DNA from: an uncultured Clostridia bacterium
GTDB taxonomy: Bacteria; Bacillota; Clostridia; Oscillospirales; CAG-272
NCBI GenBank assembly: GCA_944391815.1
Contig: CALXUV010000009.1
Location: forward strand, 1 to 57,606
Length of the DNA stretch: 57,606 nucleotides
Direction: 5' to 3'
Shown here in pieces: positions 44,416-52,686 of this stretch. The first letter of the stretch is position 1. Every line of letters starts with the position of its first letter. The translations under genes were made by a program, and so were the position numbers. The notes beneath the pieces were generated by a model. It searched no databases and had not been told where the DNA came from. It saw only the letters and a program-made list of their open reading frames with translations.

Positions 44416-46596
44416 ATGCGGAAATCAAGCTCTTCAAATCTTAATATTGAAAATATCAGTGTAGCAAAAAATACAAAACGAAAAGAAGTCCGGCTATCAG
44501 AACCTTCTGCCGCTCCGCAAAACAGAAGAAAAACGGCGGCTTCGTCTGTTGTCAGCAATACAAAAAACAATTCCGTAGAAAAAAGAACCGGAAAAGAAAG
44601 CTCTCGGGCTGCAAAAAAAACAGAAAAAAATGCAGCCACGGAAAAACCAATGAAAAACGCAGCACAAAAAAACTCAGTGCGTAGCCAAAATACCGTAACT
44701 TCAGCTTCCGTGAAAAAAACGACAGCTTCATCAGGAAAAGCTCCATCCGCAAAAGACAAAGCAGACGACTACGAGGTAGCCGTAAGAAAAGTCGGCAGAC
44801 CGAGATCTTCTGAAAAACGCGTCAATAATATTTCCGGAAAATCCGGTAAACTTATGGGATCATCCGAAAAATCAGATGCAGTTACGGCAGAAAATCCGGT
44901 TAAAAAAAGAGGAAGACCACTTAGCGACAGCTCCGGAAAAACGGAGTCTGTCAAAAACGGCGCAGGAAAAACTGCCAAAACAAGAAACAAAACACTTATC
45001 AGCGACTCCACAAAACTTATGTCTGCCGAAAACGGCACAGGAAAAACTGCCAAAACAAGAAACAAAACACTTATCAACGACTCTGCAAAAACCATATCAC
45101 CTAAAAATGCTGTAGGAAAAACCGCCAAAATAAGAAACAAAACGCTTATCAGTGATTCCGCAAAAAATATGTCAGCTGAAAACGCCGTAGGAAAAACGGT
45201 AAAAAGAAGAATGCCGTCAGGAGGAAAACCGGGTAAAAAATGCACGATTTCCGATAGGTTCTGCTACCGTGATCCCGATCTCCCGATTGACTGCGAAGAC
45301 GCCGTAAAATCTTCTGCGGAAAACAAAACCGCCGTATCCGGCAAGCGTTCGGCGCATAAAAAGACCGAAGTGCAAAGCAAAAAACCCTCAGAACAAAGAG
45401 TAGCATCAAAACGAAATAAAATATCAGTTTCAGAAGCGTTTAACGTTACCGAAAACACCGACGATCTCACCCGCAAACGCGGAAGAAAGAAAAAAACCGA
45501 CTCCGAAAGTACGGAAATCGGTTTTATGGCGGCAGGCAAAAACATCGGAAATGACGGCGAATATGTTTCCGTTACGCCGAGAAACAACGACCCGACTATT
45601 CCGTCAAAACCAGGGATTGTCAAAAGTCCGAATCGCGCCTATCGGTTTTCCGAAATACTTCCGGACGGATATAATCCCGAGGATCCTGTAACCCCGAAAC
45701 GCGGAAGAAAGAAAAAAGTTTCAGCAAACTCGCTTACCGACTCGGTTGACTCAGCCGTAAATTTCGTTAACACGGAGTACAGCGGCTATATGGGGGTGTC
45801 ACCTCAAAACAGAGAGCAGGCAGGAACACAAGAAACAAGCTCAGTCGCCAAAAACGCCGCACCCGTATTTTATGCAGTAAGCGGAAAGGGTAAAAGCGAA
45901 GAGCAACAGAGCGAAAAAGATCCGTCCGAACCTCCGATCCCGGACAAATCGGTTTTGACCGAAAAGGACGGCGTAGTTATAAAAACAATAGTAATTGCAG
46001 GTCAGATTGAAGGGCATTCGCTTCTCCCGCAAGGGCAGAAAGCCACCCGTTACGAAGAACTGATTCCTCAGCTTGTGGAAATAGAGGAGAGTGAAAAAAT
46101 TACAGGTCTGCTGATGATACTGAACACCGTCGGAGGCGACGTTGAAGCAGGATTGGCGCTTTCCGAGATGATAGCCGGAATGAAAAAGCCGACTGCCTCG
46201 CTTGTTCTGGGAGGCGGACACTCGATAGGAATACCTCTGGCAGTATCGACGAAACGTTCGTTTATCGTACCGAGTGCTACGATGACTTTGCACCCTGTGA
46301 GAATTACCGGAATGGTGTTAAGCGCTCCGCAGACTTACGTTTATATGAACAGTATGCAGCAGCGCATAATTGACTTCACCTGCTCGCACTGTTCAATGAC
46401 TCCCGAACGTTTCAACACCCTGATGCTGGGCAGAGAAGAACTTTCCACCGATCTCGGCACTGTCCTTGACGGAAAAAGGGCTGTAAAGGAAGGGCTGATT
46501 GACACTCTCGGCGGCTTGTCCGATGCTATTTCCTTCCTCAAATCCCCCACTTTTTGTAAAAAGTGGGTCAAAAACTTTTCTCGCTGTCAGGTTTGA
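44416..46596 (+). CDS. ClpP/TepA-like serine protease with AT-hook-rich N-terminal region
   Basis: 726 aa. Residues 515-710 are a ClpP-class fold of the TepA (YmfB) group: GGGHSIGIPLA supplies Ser603, MTLHP supplies His626, and NTVGGDVEAGLALSEMI is conserved. Residues 1-480 are basic and disordered with four AT-hook-like cores, VGRPR (126), KRGRP (164), KRGRKKK (354) and KRGRKKK (428), plus three and a half 25-26-residue repeats beginning GKTAKTRNKTLI (182-263). TepA itself has no such extension. The last 17 residues (PTFCKKWVKNFSRCQV region) are encoded by repeat cluster 5. DNA association is inference. Confidence 0.85.
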   Translation: MRKSSSSNLNIENISVAKNTKRKEVRLSEPSAAPQNRRKTAASSVVSNTKNNSVEKRTGKESSRAAKKTEKNAATEKPMKNAAQKNSVRSQNTVTSASVKKTTASSGKAPSAKDKADDYEVAVRKVGRPRSSEKRVNNISGKSGKLMGSSEKSDAVTAENPVKKRGRPLSDSSGKTESVKNGAGKTAKTRNKTLISDSTKLMSAENGTGKTAKTRNKTLINDSAKTISPKNAVGKTAKIRNKTLISDSAKNMSAENAVGKTVKRRMPSGGKPGKKCTISDRFCYRDPDLPIDCEDAVKSSAENKTAVSGKRSAHKKTEVQSKKPSEQRVASKRNKISVSEAFNVTENTDDLTRKRGRKKKTDSESTEIGFMAAGKNIGNDGEYVSVTPRNNDPTIPSKPGIVKSPNRAYRFSEILPDGYNPEDPVTPKRGRKKKVSANSLTDSVDSAVNFVNTEYSGYMGVSPQNREQAGTQETSSVAKNAAPVFYAVSGKGKSEEQQSEKDPSEPPIPDKSVLTEKDGVVIKTIVIAGQIEGHSLLPQGQKATRYEELIPQLVEIEESEKITGLLMILNTVGGDVEAGLALSEMIAGMKKPTASLVLGGGHSIGIPLAVSTKRSFIVPSATMTLHPVRITGMVLSAPQTYVYMNSMQQRIIDFTCSHCSMTPERFNTLMLGREELSTDLGTVLDGKRAVKEGLIDTLGGLSDAISFLKSPTFCKKWVKNFSRCQV
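44945..45205 (+). repeat. 75-78-base tandem repeat inside the protease gene
   Basis: Three full copies and one partial copy encoding GKTAKTRNKTLISDS followed by a variable stretch. The reading frame is preserved in every copy, and the differences are mostly silent or conservative, so the repeat is translated. Confidence 0.85.
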
Positions 46597-47066
46597 GGTG
46601 GGTTTTGGTATTCGTGGGTCAAATCGAACAACAATTTTACACAAATAACAATCATTTCCACAAATCTATGTAGAGAAGTTTTTGCCCCCCACTTTTTGTA
46701 AAAAGTGGGTCAAAAACTTTTCTGGCTGTCAGGTTTGAGGTGGGTTTTGGTATTCGTGGGTCAAATCGAATAACAATTTTACGCAAATAACAATCATTTC
46801 CACAAATCTATGTAGAGAAGTTTTTGCCAAGCTCCTACTTTTTTGAAAAAAAGTAGGCAAAAAACTTTTCTTACAAAGGAGTTTTGGGGAGCTTTGTTGT
46901 TTCAGGGGAAAATTTGACAACGATTTTACTCAAATAATAAGCATTTCAACAAATCCAATGTAGAGAAGTTTTTGCCAAGCTTTTTTCAAAAAGCGGGAAG
47001 TTTTTGCCAAGCTTTTTTTCAAAAAGCGGGAAGTTTTTGCCGAGCTTTTTTCAAAAAGCGGGGGAG
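46546..47066 (-). repeat. Repeat cluster 5 (about 3 units, reverse)
   Basis: Lies between two convergent genes and overlaps both: its left hairpin (CCCACTTTTTGTAAAAAGTGGG) codes for the last residues of the protease, and its right AGC-type hairpin supplies the stop codon of the RNHCP gene. Bodies end near 46675, 46815 and 46960. The first two units are nearly identical to each other over about 130 bases. Three AGC-type linkers in a row (46976-47066) close the cluster. Confidence 0.9.
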
Positions 47067-47392
47067 ACGGTAAGTTTGATAAGAAGTGAAATGTCATCAG
47101 GCTGAACTTTAGCCATGTGTGCTGCCTTGTTACGCCGGACAGCTCCGCACTTTTCGCACTTACTGATAATTATATACCCCTTTTTGGGATCTGTCTCGAC
47201 TTTAACAGGGCGCAGAATTCCGCCGCAGTCAGAAGCCCGGTCGCCGGGATTGATATCAAGATGAAGGGAGCAAAGACAAAACGGGCAATGATTTCTTGAC
47301 GTATATCCGAGCGGCTCAACTTTTTTACCGCAGTTGACGCAGGTAAAACCGCTGTCGTTTTTTCTGAACCTTTTTTCATTTAAATTTTCCAT
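47051..47392 (-). CDS. RNHCP-domain zinc-ribbon protein
   Basis: 113 aa. Named for the RNHCP motif, visible as SRNHCPFC near residue 33. Four Cys pairs (FTCVNCG, HCPFCLC, one CGG and SKCEKCG) would hold two zinc ions. Function of the family is unknown; in some genomes the domain occurs next to translation genes. The last residues SPAF and the TGA stop come from a hairpin of repeat cluster 5, so the original C-terminus may have been replaced or extended. The start has an AGGAG site. Confidence 0.88.
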   Translation of the reverse strand: MENLNEKRFRKNDSGFTCVNCGKKVEPLGYTSRNHCPFCLCSLHLDINPGDRASDCGGILRPVKVETDPKKGYIIISKCEKCGAVRRNKAAHMAKVQPDDISLLIKLTVSPAF

Positions 47393-47584
47393 AAAATCTC
47401 CTCAATTTGTTTTTCAAAACAAAGTTTTATTTCAAGGCATGGCTGATTTACACCCAAAGTCAATTCATTTTGATCAACAAAACGCATTCCCGGCAAAGCA
47501 CGCTTTCTTTCATTACAATACGCACCAAAGCGGCTAATATTAACAGATTAGTAAAAAAATAATCATCCTGTCGCTACATTTTTT

Positions 47585-47612
47585 TGCTAATCTATTAGAG
47601 CGTCAATTAGCA
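47585..47612. promoter_or_regulatory. Inverted repeat upstream of the small membrane-protein gene
   Basis: TGCTAAT and ATTAGCA arms separated by 14 bases, about 35 bases before the ATG at 47649 and just before a TACTATA -10-like sequence. Possible operator or transcript hairpin; no regulator is recognised. Confidence 0.35.
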
Positions 47613-47648
47613 TTATTTACTATATAAAAGTTTTGAAAGGATAAGGCT

Positions 47649-47933
47649 ATGCTTAATAGAAAAGTCACTAAATGGTCGAGACTTGTTGTTTGCGTTCTGC
47701 TTGCTGTGTTAATGGTTTGCACACTCGGTCTGGCTGTTTTTGCCGAAGAAACCACAACAGAAGAAAAGTCGGCATTGGCAAAATGGTGGGAATCCTACAA
47801 TCAGTATATAGGCTACGGTGTTGCCGCTGTGCTCGCCGTTGTGATAGTTATCGTAATTTACTGGTGGATCCCCAAAAACCCCAAGAAAAAAGACGTTTCA
47901 AAGAAGAAAAAAGAACTTCCGAAAAAAAGCTGA
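47649..47933 (+). CDS. Small exported or membrane protein, basic tail
   Basis: 94 aa. A Lys/Arg N-terminus and hydrophobic segment (residues 12-32, ending in VFAEE) look like a signal peptide with an Ala-x-Ala-type site. A second hydrophobic segment (53-74) ends in WWIPKNPKKK, followed by a Lys-rich tail: a stop-transfer pattern giving a type I topology with about 20 external residues. GAAAGGAT ribosome binding site; a strong terminator follows directly. No homologue recognised. Its position between RNHCP and mnmE has no known meaning. Confidence 0.8.
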   Translation: MLNRKVTKWSRLVVCVLLAVLMVCTLGLAVFAEETTTEEKSALAKWWESYNQYIGYGVAAVLAVVIVIVIYWWIPKNPKKKDVSKKKKELPKKS

Positions 47934-47943
47934 ATGACTTTTT

Positions 47944-47967
47944 GCCCGGCATACGCCGGGCTTTTTT
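47944..47967 (+). terminator. Terminator after the small membrane-protein gene
   Basis: GCCCGGC/GCCGGGC with a 4-base loop and six T. Confidence 0.95.
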
Positions 47968-48135
47968 CTTTGTATTTTATTTTTGCAAATAAATTTCCGT
48001 AAAAATCCGGAAGTCAGGCGTAAATTCATTTAATTTTTTATCGGAAATTTCTGATTTGTTATATTTATGTTCAGAAGTAAAATCAGTTTTTTTCAGGCGC
48101 ATTTTTAACCGAAACTGTAAATTCGTTATAACGGT

Positions 48136-49527
48136 TTATTTTCCTACACAGAAGTTTCTGAAAATTTCCGCTGTCACGTCCTCGGAAACGGCACGTCCGT
48201 CCACCTCTCCGAGAGCCATTAACGCCTGTTCAAGGTCAAGTCCGCAGATATCGGCGCTCAGCCCCGACAGCAATGCTTCTTTTGCACGTTCCACCGACTC
48301 AAAAGCCCTGCAAAACGCCGAAAACTGCCTTGCATTCGCAACAACAGCCTCTCCGCTGTAATCTATCTCTCTTTCTACAAACTGCCTTTCTGCGACCATT
48401 TTAAGCTCTTCGATGCCTTCACCGTCAGCGCAGCTTATTTCAGCCGTTACCACACCGTCGCCAAGCAAACTTTTGAGCTTATCCACCGTTTCAGGCACCG
48501 CAATATCCTCTTTGTTGAAAACCGCAATTACAGGGATCCGTCTTTCTCTTGCCTCTGAAATAAGGCCTATTATCTCCTCGTCTTCGCTTCCGATCTCACC
48601 CGAAACGTCGAAAACCGCCAGCAAAAGCTCCGCTTCTCTTGCTTTCGCTCTTGCCCGTTCTATACCGATCATCTCAATTTCGTCACCGCTTTCACGTATT
48701 CCGGCAGTGTCCCAAAGTCTGAGAACCACCCTGCCCGCCTGAACTTTTTCCTCGATTACGTCTCTTGTCGTACCGGCTTTTGAAGTAACTATCGCCCGGT
48801 CCTCGCCGCAAAGCCTGTTCATAAGCGACGATTTGCCGGCGTTCGGCTTACCTATAATTGCGGTTTTCACTCCGTCGCTTACCGCCTTGCCGTGACGGTA
48901 TGTTTTAATGGTTTCCGAAAGCTTACTCTTTACCGTTTCAAGTTTGTCTGCTATCTCATCCGAAGTAAGTTCAGAAAGGTCCTCTTCCGGGTAGTCGATT
49001 TTTACATAAACAGCACTGAGCAGTCCCGATATTTCACGGTAAATTTCTTCTGACCGGCGTTTAAGCACGCCCTGTGTATGCGATACGCAAAGGCGCAGTT
49101 TTTCCTCGCTGTCCGCATCTATAAGCCCGATGACCGCTTCCGCCTCCGTAAGATCAATTTTTCCGTTTATAAAAGCCCGCTTGGTAAATTCTCCACGCTC
49201 AGCCGGCACTGCTCCGCAGTCGAAAGCAGTTTCAAGTACTCTTTGCGTAATCAAAATACCGCCGTGACAGCTTATCTCGACGGTATCTTCGCCCGTGTAG
49301 GAATGCGGATTCCGATAAATCACCGCTATACCGTCGTCTATTACATTACCCTGCGACACAATTCTGCCATAAACCGCACTGCCGGACTTTACCGATGAAA
49401 GAGCGCACCCTGAAACCGGAAAAAACATCTTTTCCGCTACCGTTATAGCTTTGTCGCCGGACAGTCGTATTACCGCAATGCCGCCCTTGCCGTAAGGCGT
49501 TGAAACCGCCGCTATTGTTCTGCTCAT
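48136..49527 (-). CDS. mnmE: tRNA modification GTPase MnmE
   Basis: 463 aa dimeric GTPase partnering MnmG in wobble-uridine modification. N-terminal folate-binding domain opens with TIAAVSTPYGKGGIAVIRLSG; G1 is GKPNAGKSSLMN (near residue 228), G3 DTAG and G4 NKED follow, and the protein ends in FCVGK with the catalytic Cys. No frameshift seen. The ATG at 49527 lacks a clear promoter: repeat cluster 6 starts about 17 bases upstream. The usual downstream partner mnmG is absent here (it lies at 34134 on the other strand). Confidence 0.97.
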   Translation of the reverse strand: MSRTIAAVSTPYGKGGIAVIRLSGDKAITVAEKMFFPVSGCALSSVKSGSAVYGRIVSQGNVIDDGIAVIYRNPHSYTGEDTVEISCHGGILITQRVLETAFDCGAVPAERGEFTKRAFINGKIDLTEAEAVIGLIDADSEEKLRLCVSHTQGVLKRRSEEIYREISGLLSAVYVKIDYPEEDLSELTSDEIADKLETVKSKLSETIKTYRHGKAVSDGVKTAIIGKPNAGKSSLMNRLCGEDRAIVTSKAGTTRDVIEEKVQAGRVVLRLWDTAGIRESGDEIEMIGIERARAKAREAELLLAVFDVSGEIGSEDEEIIGLISEARERRIPVIAVFNKEDIAVPETVDKLKSLLGDGVVTAEISCADGEGIEELKMVAERQFVEREIDYSGEAVVANARQFSAFCRAFESVERAKEALLSGLSADICGLDLEQALMALGEVDGRAVSEDVTAEIFRNFCVGK

Positions 49528-49543
49528 GTTTGACCTCTCTCCC

Positions 49544-50222
49544 CTACTTTTTTGAAAAAAAAAAAAAAAAAAACTTCTCTACATCGGATTTGTGGGGATA
49601 ATGATTATTTGAGTAAAAATATTGTTTGATTTGACCCACGAATACCAAAACCCACCTCAAACCTGACAGCCAGAAAAGTTTTTGACCCCCTTACTTTTTT
49701 GTAAAAAAATAAAAAAAAAACTTCTCAACATTGGATTTGTTGAAACACTTTTTATTTACGTAAAATCGCTGTTCAATTTCTCCCCAAAATGACAAAAACT
49801 CTACAAACCTGACCGCGAGAAAAATTCTCTACATTGAATTTGTTCAAATACCTTTTATTTGCGTAAAATTGCCGTTCAAATTCTCCACAAAACGACAAAA
49901 ACCTCTACAAACCTGACAGCAAAAAAGTTTTTGACCCCTTACTTTTTTGTAAAAAAGTAAGCAAAAAACTTCTCTACAAGGATTTCTGGGAATGGCTTTT
50001 ATTTGCGTAAAATGATTGTTCAATTTGACCCGCAAATACCAAAACCCACCTCAAACCTGACCGCGAGAAAACTTCTCAACATCGGATTTGTGGGAATATT
50101 CATTATCTGTGTAAAATCGTTATTCAATCTCTCCCCAAAACATCAAATCTCTCTCGAACTCGTTTGCGAGAAAAGTTTTTGCCAAGCTTTTTTCAAAAAG
50201 CGGGAAAAAGCGGGGGAAAAAG
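49544..50222 (+). repeat. Repeat cluster 6 (about 5 units, forward)
   Basis: Fills the jag-mnmE gap. Bodies start near 49573, 49720, 49830, 49970 and 50075. The leftmost linker has collapsed into an A run of about 19 (49558-49576). Further linkers are CTTAC/GTAAG and AGC types. The right end runs on as GGGAAAAAGCGGGGGAAAAAGCGG. Transcription of the jag operon into mnmE must pass through this cluster. Confidence 0.88.
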
Positions 50223-50323
50223 CGGCTGTAACGGGTGAAAAACAAACACAGAAAATTATGAGCGCAGACCGCCCGCAACATTTTTTGCGTTTACTTTTCC
50301 AATTACCCGTAACAGCCGCTTTT

Positions 50324-50986
50324 TTAACCCTGCTGACCGTTCTTTCCGACGTAGTGAACAACAACTCTCCGGTTGTCGTCACTTCCGATAGAAGCGGTTC
50401 TGACCATACTGTCACCCTGAAGCGCCGAATGAATTATTCTTCTCTCGTAAGGCGTCATGGGATCAAGCGATATGTTTTTTCTGTACTTTTTGACTTTTTC
50501 AGCCGTCCTGCGGGCAAGATTTTTAAGGGTTTCCTCTCTGCGTGCTCTGTAACCTTCAATATCAACGGTTATCTTCGGACTTTCTTCCTCTCCCTCGCTG
50601 CGGCTGCCGTTCAGCACGATATTTGAAAGGTACTGAAGTGCATCAAGAGTTTCTCCGTGTCTGCCGATGAGCGAACCCGCCCCTGCACCTTCGATCTTTA
50701 TTATCTTGCCGCCCTCGCTGTTAAGCTCACCCGAAAGAGATGCCGCCGCATCGTTTATCCCCATAGCGTTAAGCACGCCGTTGATGTAATCGATTGCAGT
50801 CTGCTCAGCTCCCGTTTCGATATAAACCCTTACCTTAGCCGGGGCTTCGCCGAAACCCAGAAATCCCTTTTTCGGTGCTTCAATTATTTCATACTGTACT
50901 CTTTTAGCGTTTACTCCGAGCTTTGCAGCCCCGTCGGCTATGGCAGCCTCAACCGTTCTGCCCGTTCCGATTTCCTCTTTAATCAT
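50324..50986 (-). CDS. jag: RNA-binding protein Jag/KhpB
   Basis: 220 aa. Jag-N domain at residues 1-55 (YEIIEAPKKGFLGFG), KH domain with SLIGRHGETLDALQ near 125 and a C-terminal R3H domain (MTPYERRIIHSAL) near 195. KhpB pairs with KhpA and binds many RNAs; it is conserved next to yidC. yidC ends 30 bases upstream on the same strand, so both belong to the rpmH-rnpA-yidD-yidC-jag operon. Ends normally. Confidence 0.95.
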   Translation of the reverse strand: MIKEEIGTGRTVEAAIADGAAKLGVNAKRVQYEIIEAPKKGFLGFGEAPAKVRVYIETGAEQTAIDYINGVLNAMGINDAAASLSGELNSEGGKIIKIEGAGAGSLIGRHGETLDALQYLSNIVLNGSRSEGEEESPKITVDIEGYRARREETLKNLARRTAEKVKKYRKNISLDPMTPYERRIIHSALQGDSMVRTASIGSDDNRRVVVHYVGKNGQQG

Positions 50987-51015
50987 TGCTTTATCCTTTC
51001 ATGCGGTGTTAACCG

Positions 51016-52089
51016 TTATTTCTTTTCGCCTTTATCCCTTGAATAGTCCTTCATCGCAACCGGTGATATCAGGCTGTCCTGAACCTTTCCCTTGTCGTTT
51101 TTAGGCTCGGTATCCACAACCTTGGCATTGTATTCATCGTCATCGATATGGTGAAGCGATCTTACCCTCGGCCTGTCCGGATCCTTGAATCTTTTTTCCG
51201 GTCTTTTTTTCTTTTTGCCGCGGATCCATCTTTCGGCTTCCTTATAATCCTCTTCGGTAAATACCGGGTAGGGTTTTACTTTTACGAATATAAACTGCTG
51301 GAGAACTCCGAGAAGGTTCTGATATATCCAGTATATACCGATAACCGCCGGAACTCCGAAGGTTATGAACATTGAGAACGCCGGAAGCATAAAGTCCATA
51401 ATACCCATTGAAAGTTTGACGTCCTCTCCGCCCATCTGCATCTGGGGAGACTGATAAGAAAACTTTCTTGTCAGCTTTGTGGAAAGGAATACAAAACCGA
51501 ATGTAAATATCGGTATGAGTATCAGAATGTTTACGCCAAGCTGCGGAGTCTGTGCAAGGTCAACGCCGAAAACGGTGAAATCCGGAAGTCTTCCGAGAAG
51601 GTCCTCTCCGATTCCCTCAACACCGGAATATTTTGAGAAATTCGCCTTAATGTCGGTAAGCAATGCGATCTCATCCGTTACACCGCCTACTTCCTTTAAC
51701 TTTGTGACAACACTTTTTTCAAGGTTGCAGAAGTAGGTCAGCGGGTGTCTTATAACGTTGTAAATAAGGAGAATTATCGGCAACTGGATAAGCATCGGCA
51801 GGCAACCTGCGAACTGGTTATAGCCCTCGCTCTTATAAAGCTGCTGTATTTCCATCTGACGTTTTTCACGGCTTGCCCTGTCCGTCTTTCCTTTGTACTT
51901 GTTCATTATAGCGGTTTCTCTCGGGCGCAGGCTTGCCTGTTTAAGAGAATTTTTATGCTGTTTGATTGAAAGCGGAAGCAGAATGATTTTGATGAAGAGC
52001 GCAAACACAAGAAGCGCCAGCGCATAGTTAAAGGTGAACGAATAACAGAAATTCAGCAGCAGCGCTATCAGTTTGTAAATTATATCCAT
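51016..52089 (-). CDS. yidC: Membrane protein insertase YidC/SpoIIIJ
   Basis: 357 aa Oxa1/YidC/Alb3 insertase. Five hydrophobic segments; the conserved positively charged groove region follows the first (IIL-LPLSIKQHKNSLKQ), and CLPMLIQLPIILLIYNVIR and GIYWIYQNLLGVLQQ are family motifs. There is no lipobox, so it is not a lipoprotein like B. subtilis SpoIIIJ. The C-terminal 75 residues are a Lys/Arg/Asp-rich tail that may contact the ribosome. Inserts small membrane proteins and assists Sec. yidD ends 20 bases upstream. Confidence 0.96.
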   Translation of the reverse strand: MDIIYKLIALLLNFCYSFTFNYALALLVFALFIKIILLPLSIKQHKNSLKQASLRPRETAIMNKYKGKTDRASREKRQMEIQQLYKSEGYNQFAGCLPMLIQLPIILLIYNVIRHPLTYFCNLEKSVVTKLKEVGGVTDEIALLTDIKANFSKYSGVEGIGEDLLGRLPDFTVFGVDLAQTPQLGVNILILIPIFTFGFVFLSTKLTRKFSYQSPQMQMGGEDVKLSMGIMDFMLPAFSMFITFGVPAVIGIYWIYQNLLGVLQQFIFVKVKPYPVFTEEDYKEAERWIRGKKKKRPEKRFKDPDRPRVRSLHHIDDDEYNAKVVDTEPKNDKGKVQDSLISPVAMKDYSRDKGEKK

Positions 52090-52109
52090 TAAAAATCCTT
52101 TCGTTTACC

Positions 52110-52436
52110 TCAGAAGAGGTTTTCCTTGGTATAAAATATTCTTCTTTTTTCGGGACTGCGGGTTTTAACTCCGCCGGTTTTCGGTATTTTTTTACGCTTA
52201 CGCCTGGGAACCGGGTCGTCACCGCCCGGAAAAAGCGGATTGCATCGCAAAATCCGTATAAGCGCCGGAAAAATCCCGAAAACTCCCCACTCGCTTATCG
52301 ACCTTTGCGCATATTCAGAGCATGTCGGTCTGAACCGGCAACAGGGCGAGCTTTTCAGTCCGGAAATGTATTTCCTGTATATTTTTATCGGAAAAGTCAG
52401 TATTTTTTCCGTTGCAACGCAAATTTTTTTCAGCAC
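52110..52436 (-). CDS. yidD: Membrane protein insertion efficiency factor YidD
   Basis: 108 aa. The core IKIYRKYISGLKSSPCCRF and CSEYAQRSISEWGVFG with NPLFPGGDDPVP is the typical 70-75-residue YidD; the last 30 residues are an extra basic tail. An amphipathic N-terminal helix would sit on the membrane. Ordered between rnpA and yidC as usual, but here 250 bases separate it from rnpA. That gap (52437-52686) contains a GAAGTG/CACTTC hairpin near 52556-52574 and a CCGGC/GCCGG hairpin near 52574-52588. Confidence 0.93.
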   Translation of the reverse strand: MLKKICVATEKILTFPIKIYRKYISGLKSSPCCRFRPTCSEYAQRSISEWGVFGIFPALIRILRCNPLFPGGDDPVPRRKRKKIPKTGGVKTRSPEKRRIFYTKENLF

Positions 52437-52686
52437 TTTTTCTCTCTTTTGAAATTCTGAAATACCGTTCGACTTATAAAATGTGATTTATTGAGTCCGG
52501 AATAAAAATCCTTACTTTAAAACGTCTTGAGTTTGTCTTACACCGCACGGTTTTCAGAAGTGTTTTTCCACTTCCGGCAAAACGCCGGATTATTTAGCTT
52601 TTTACATCCGGAGCAAACCGGACGATTTTCAAATATTGTACGTCCGGCACAAATCCGAGAAATTTACGGTCTGTTCTGAATGTCCT

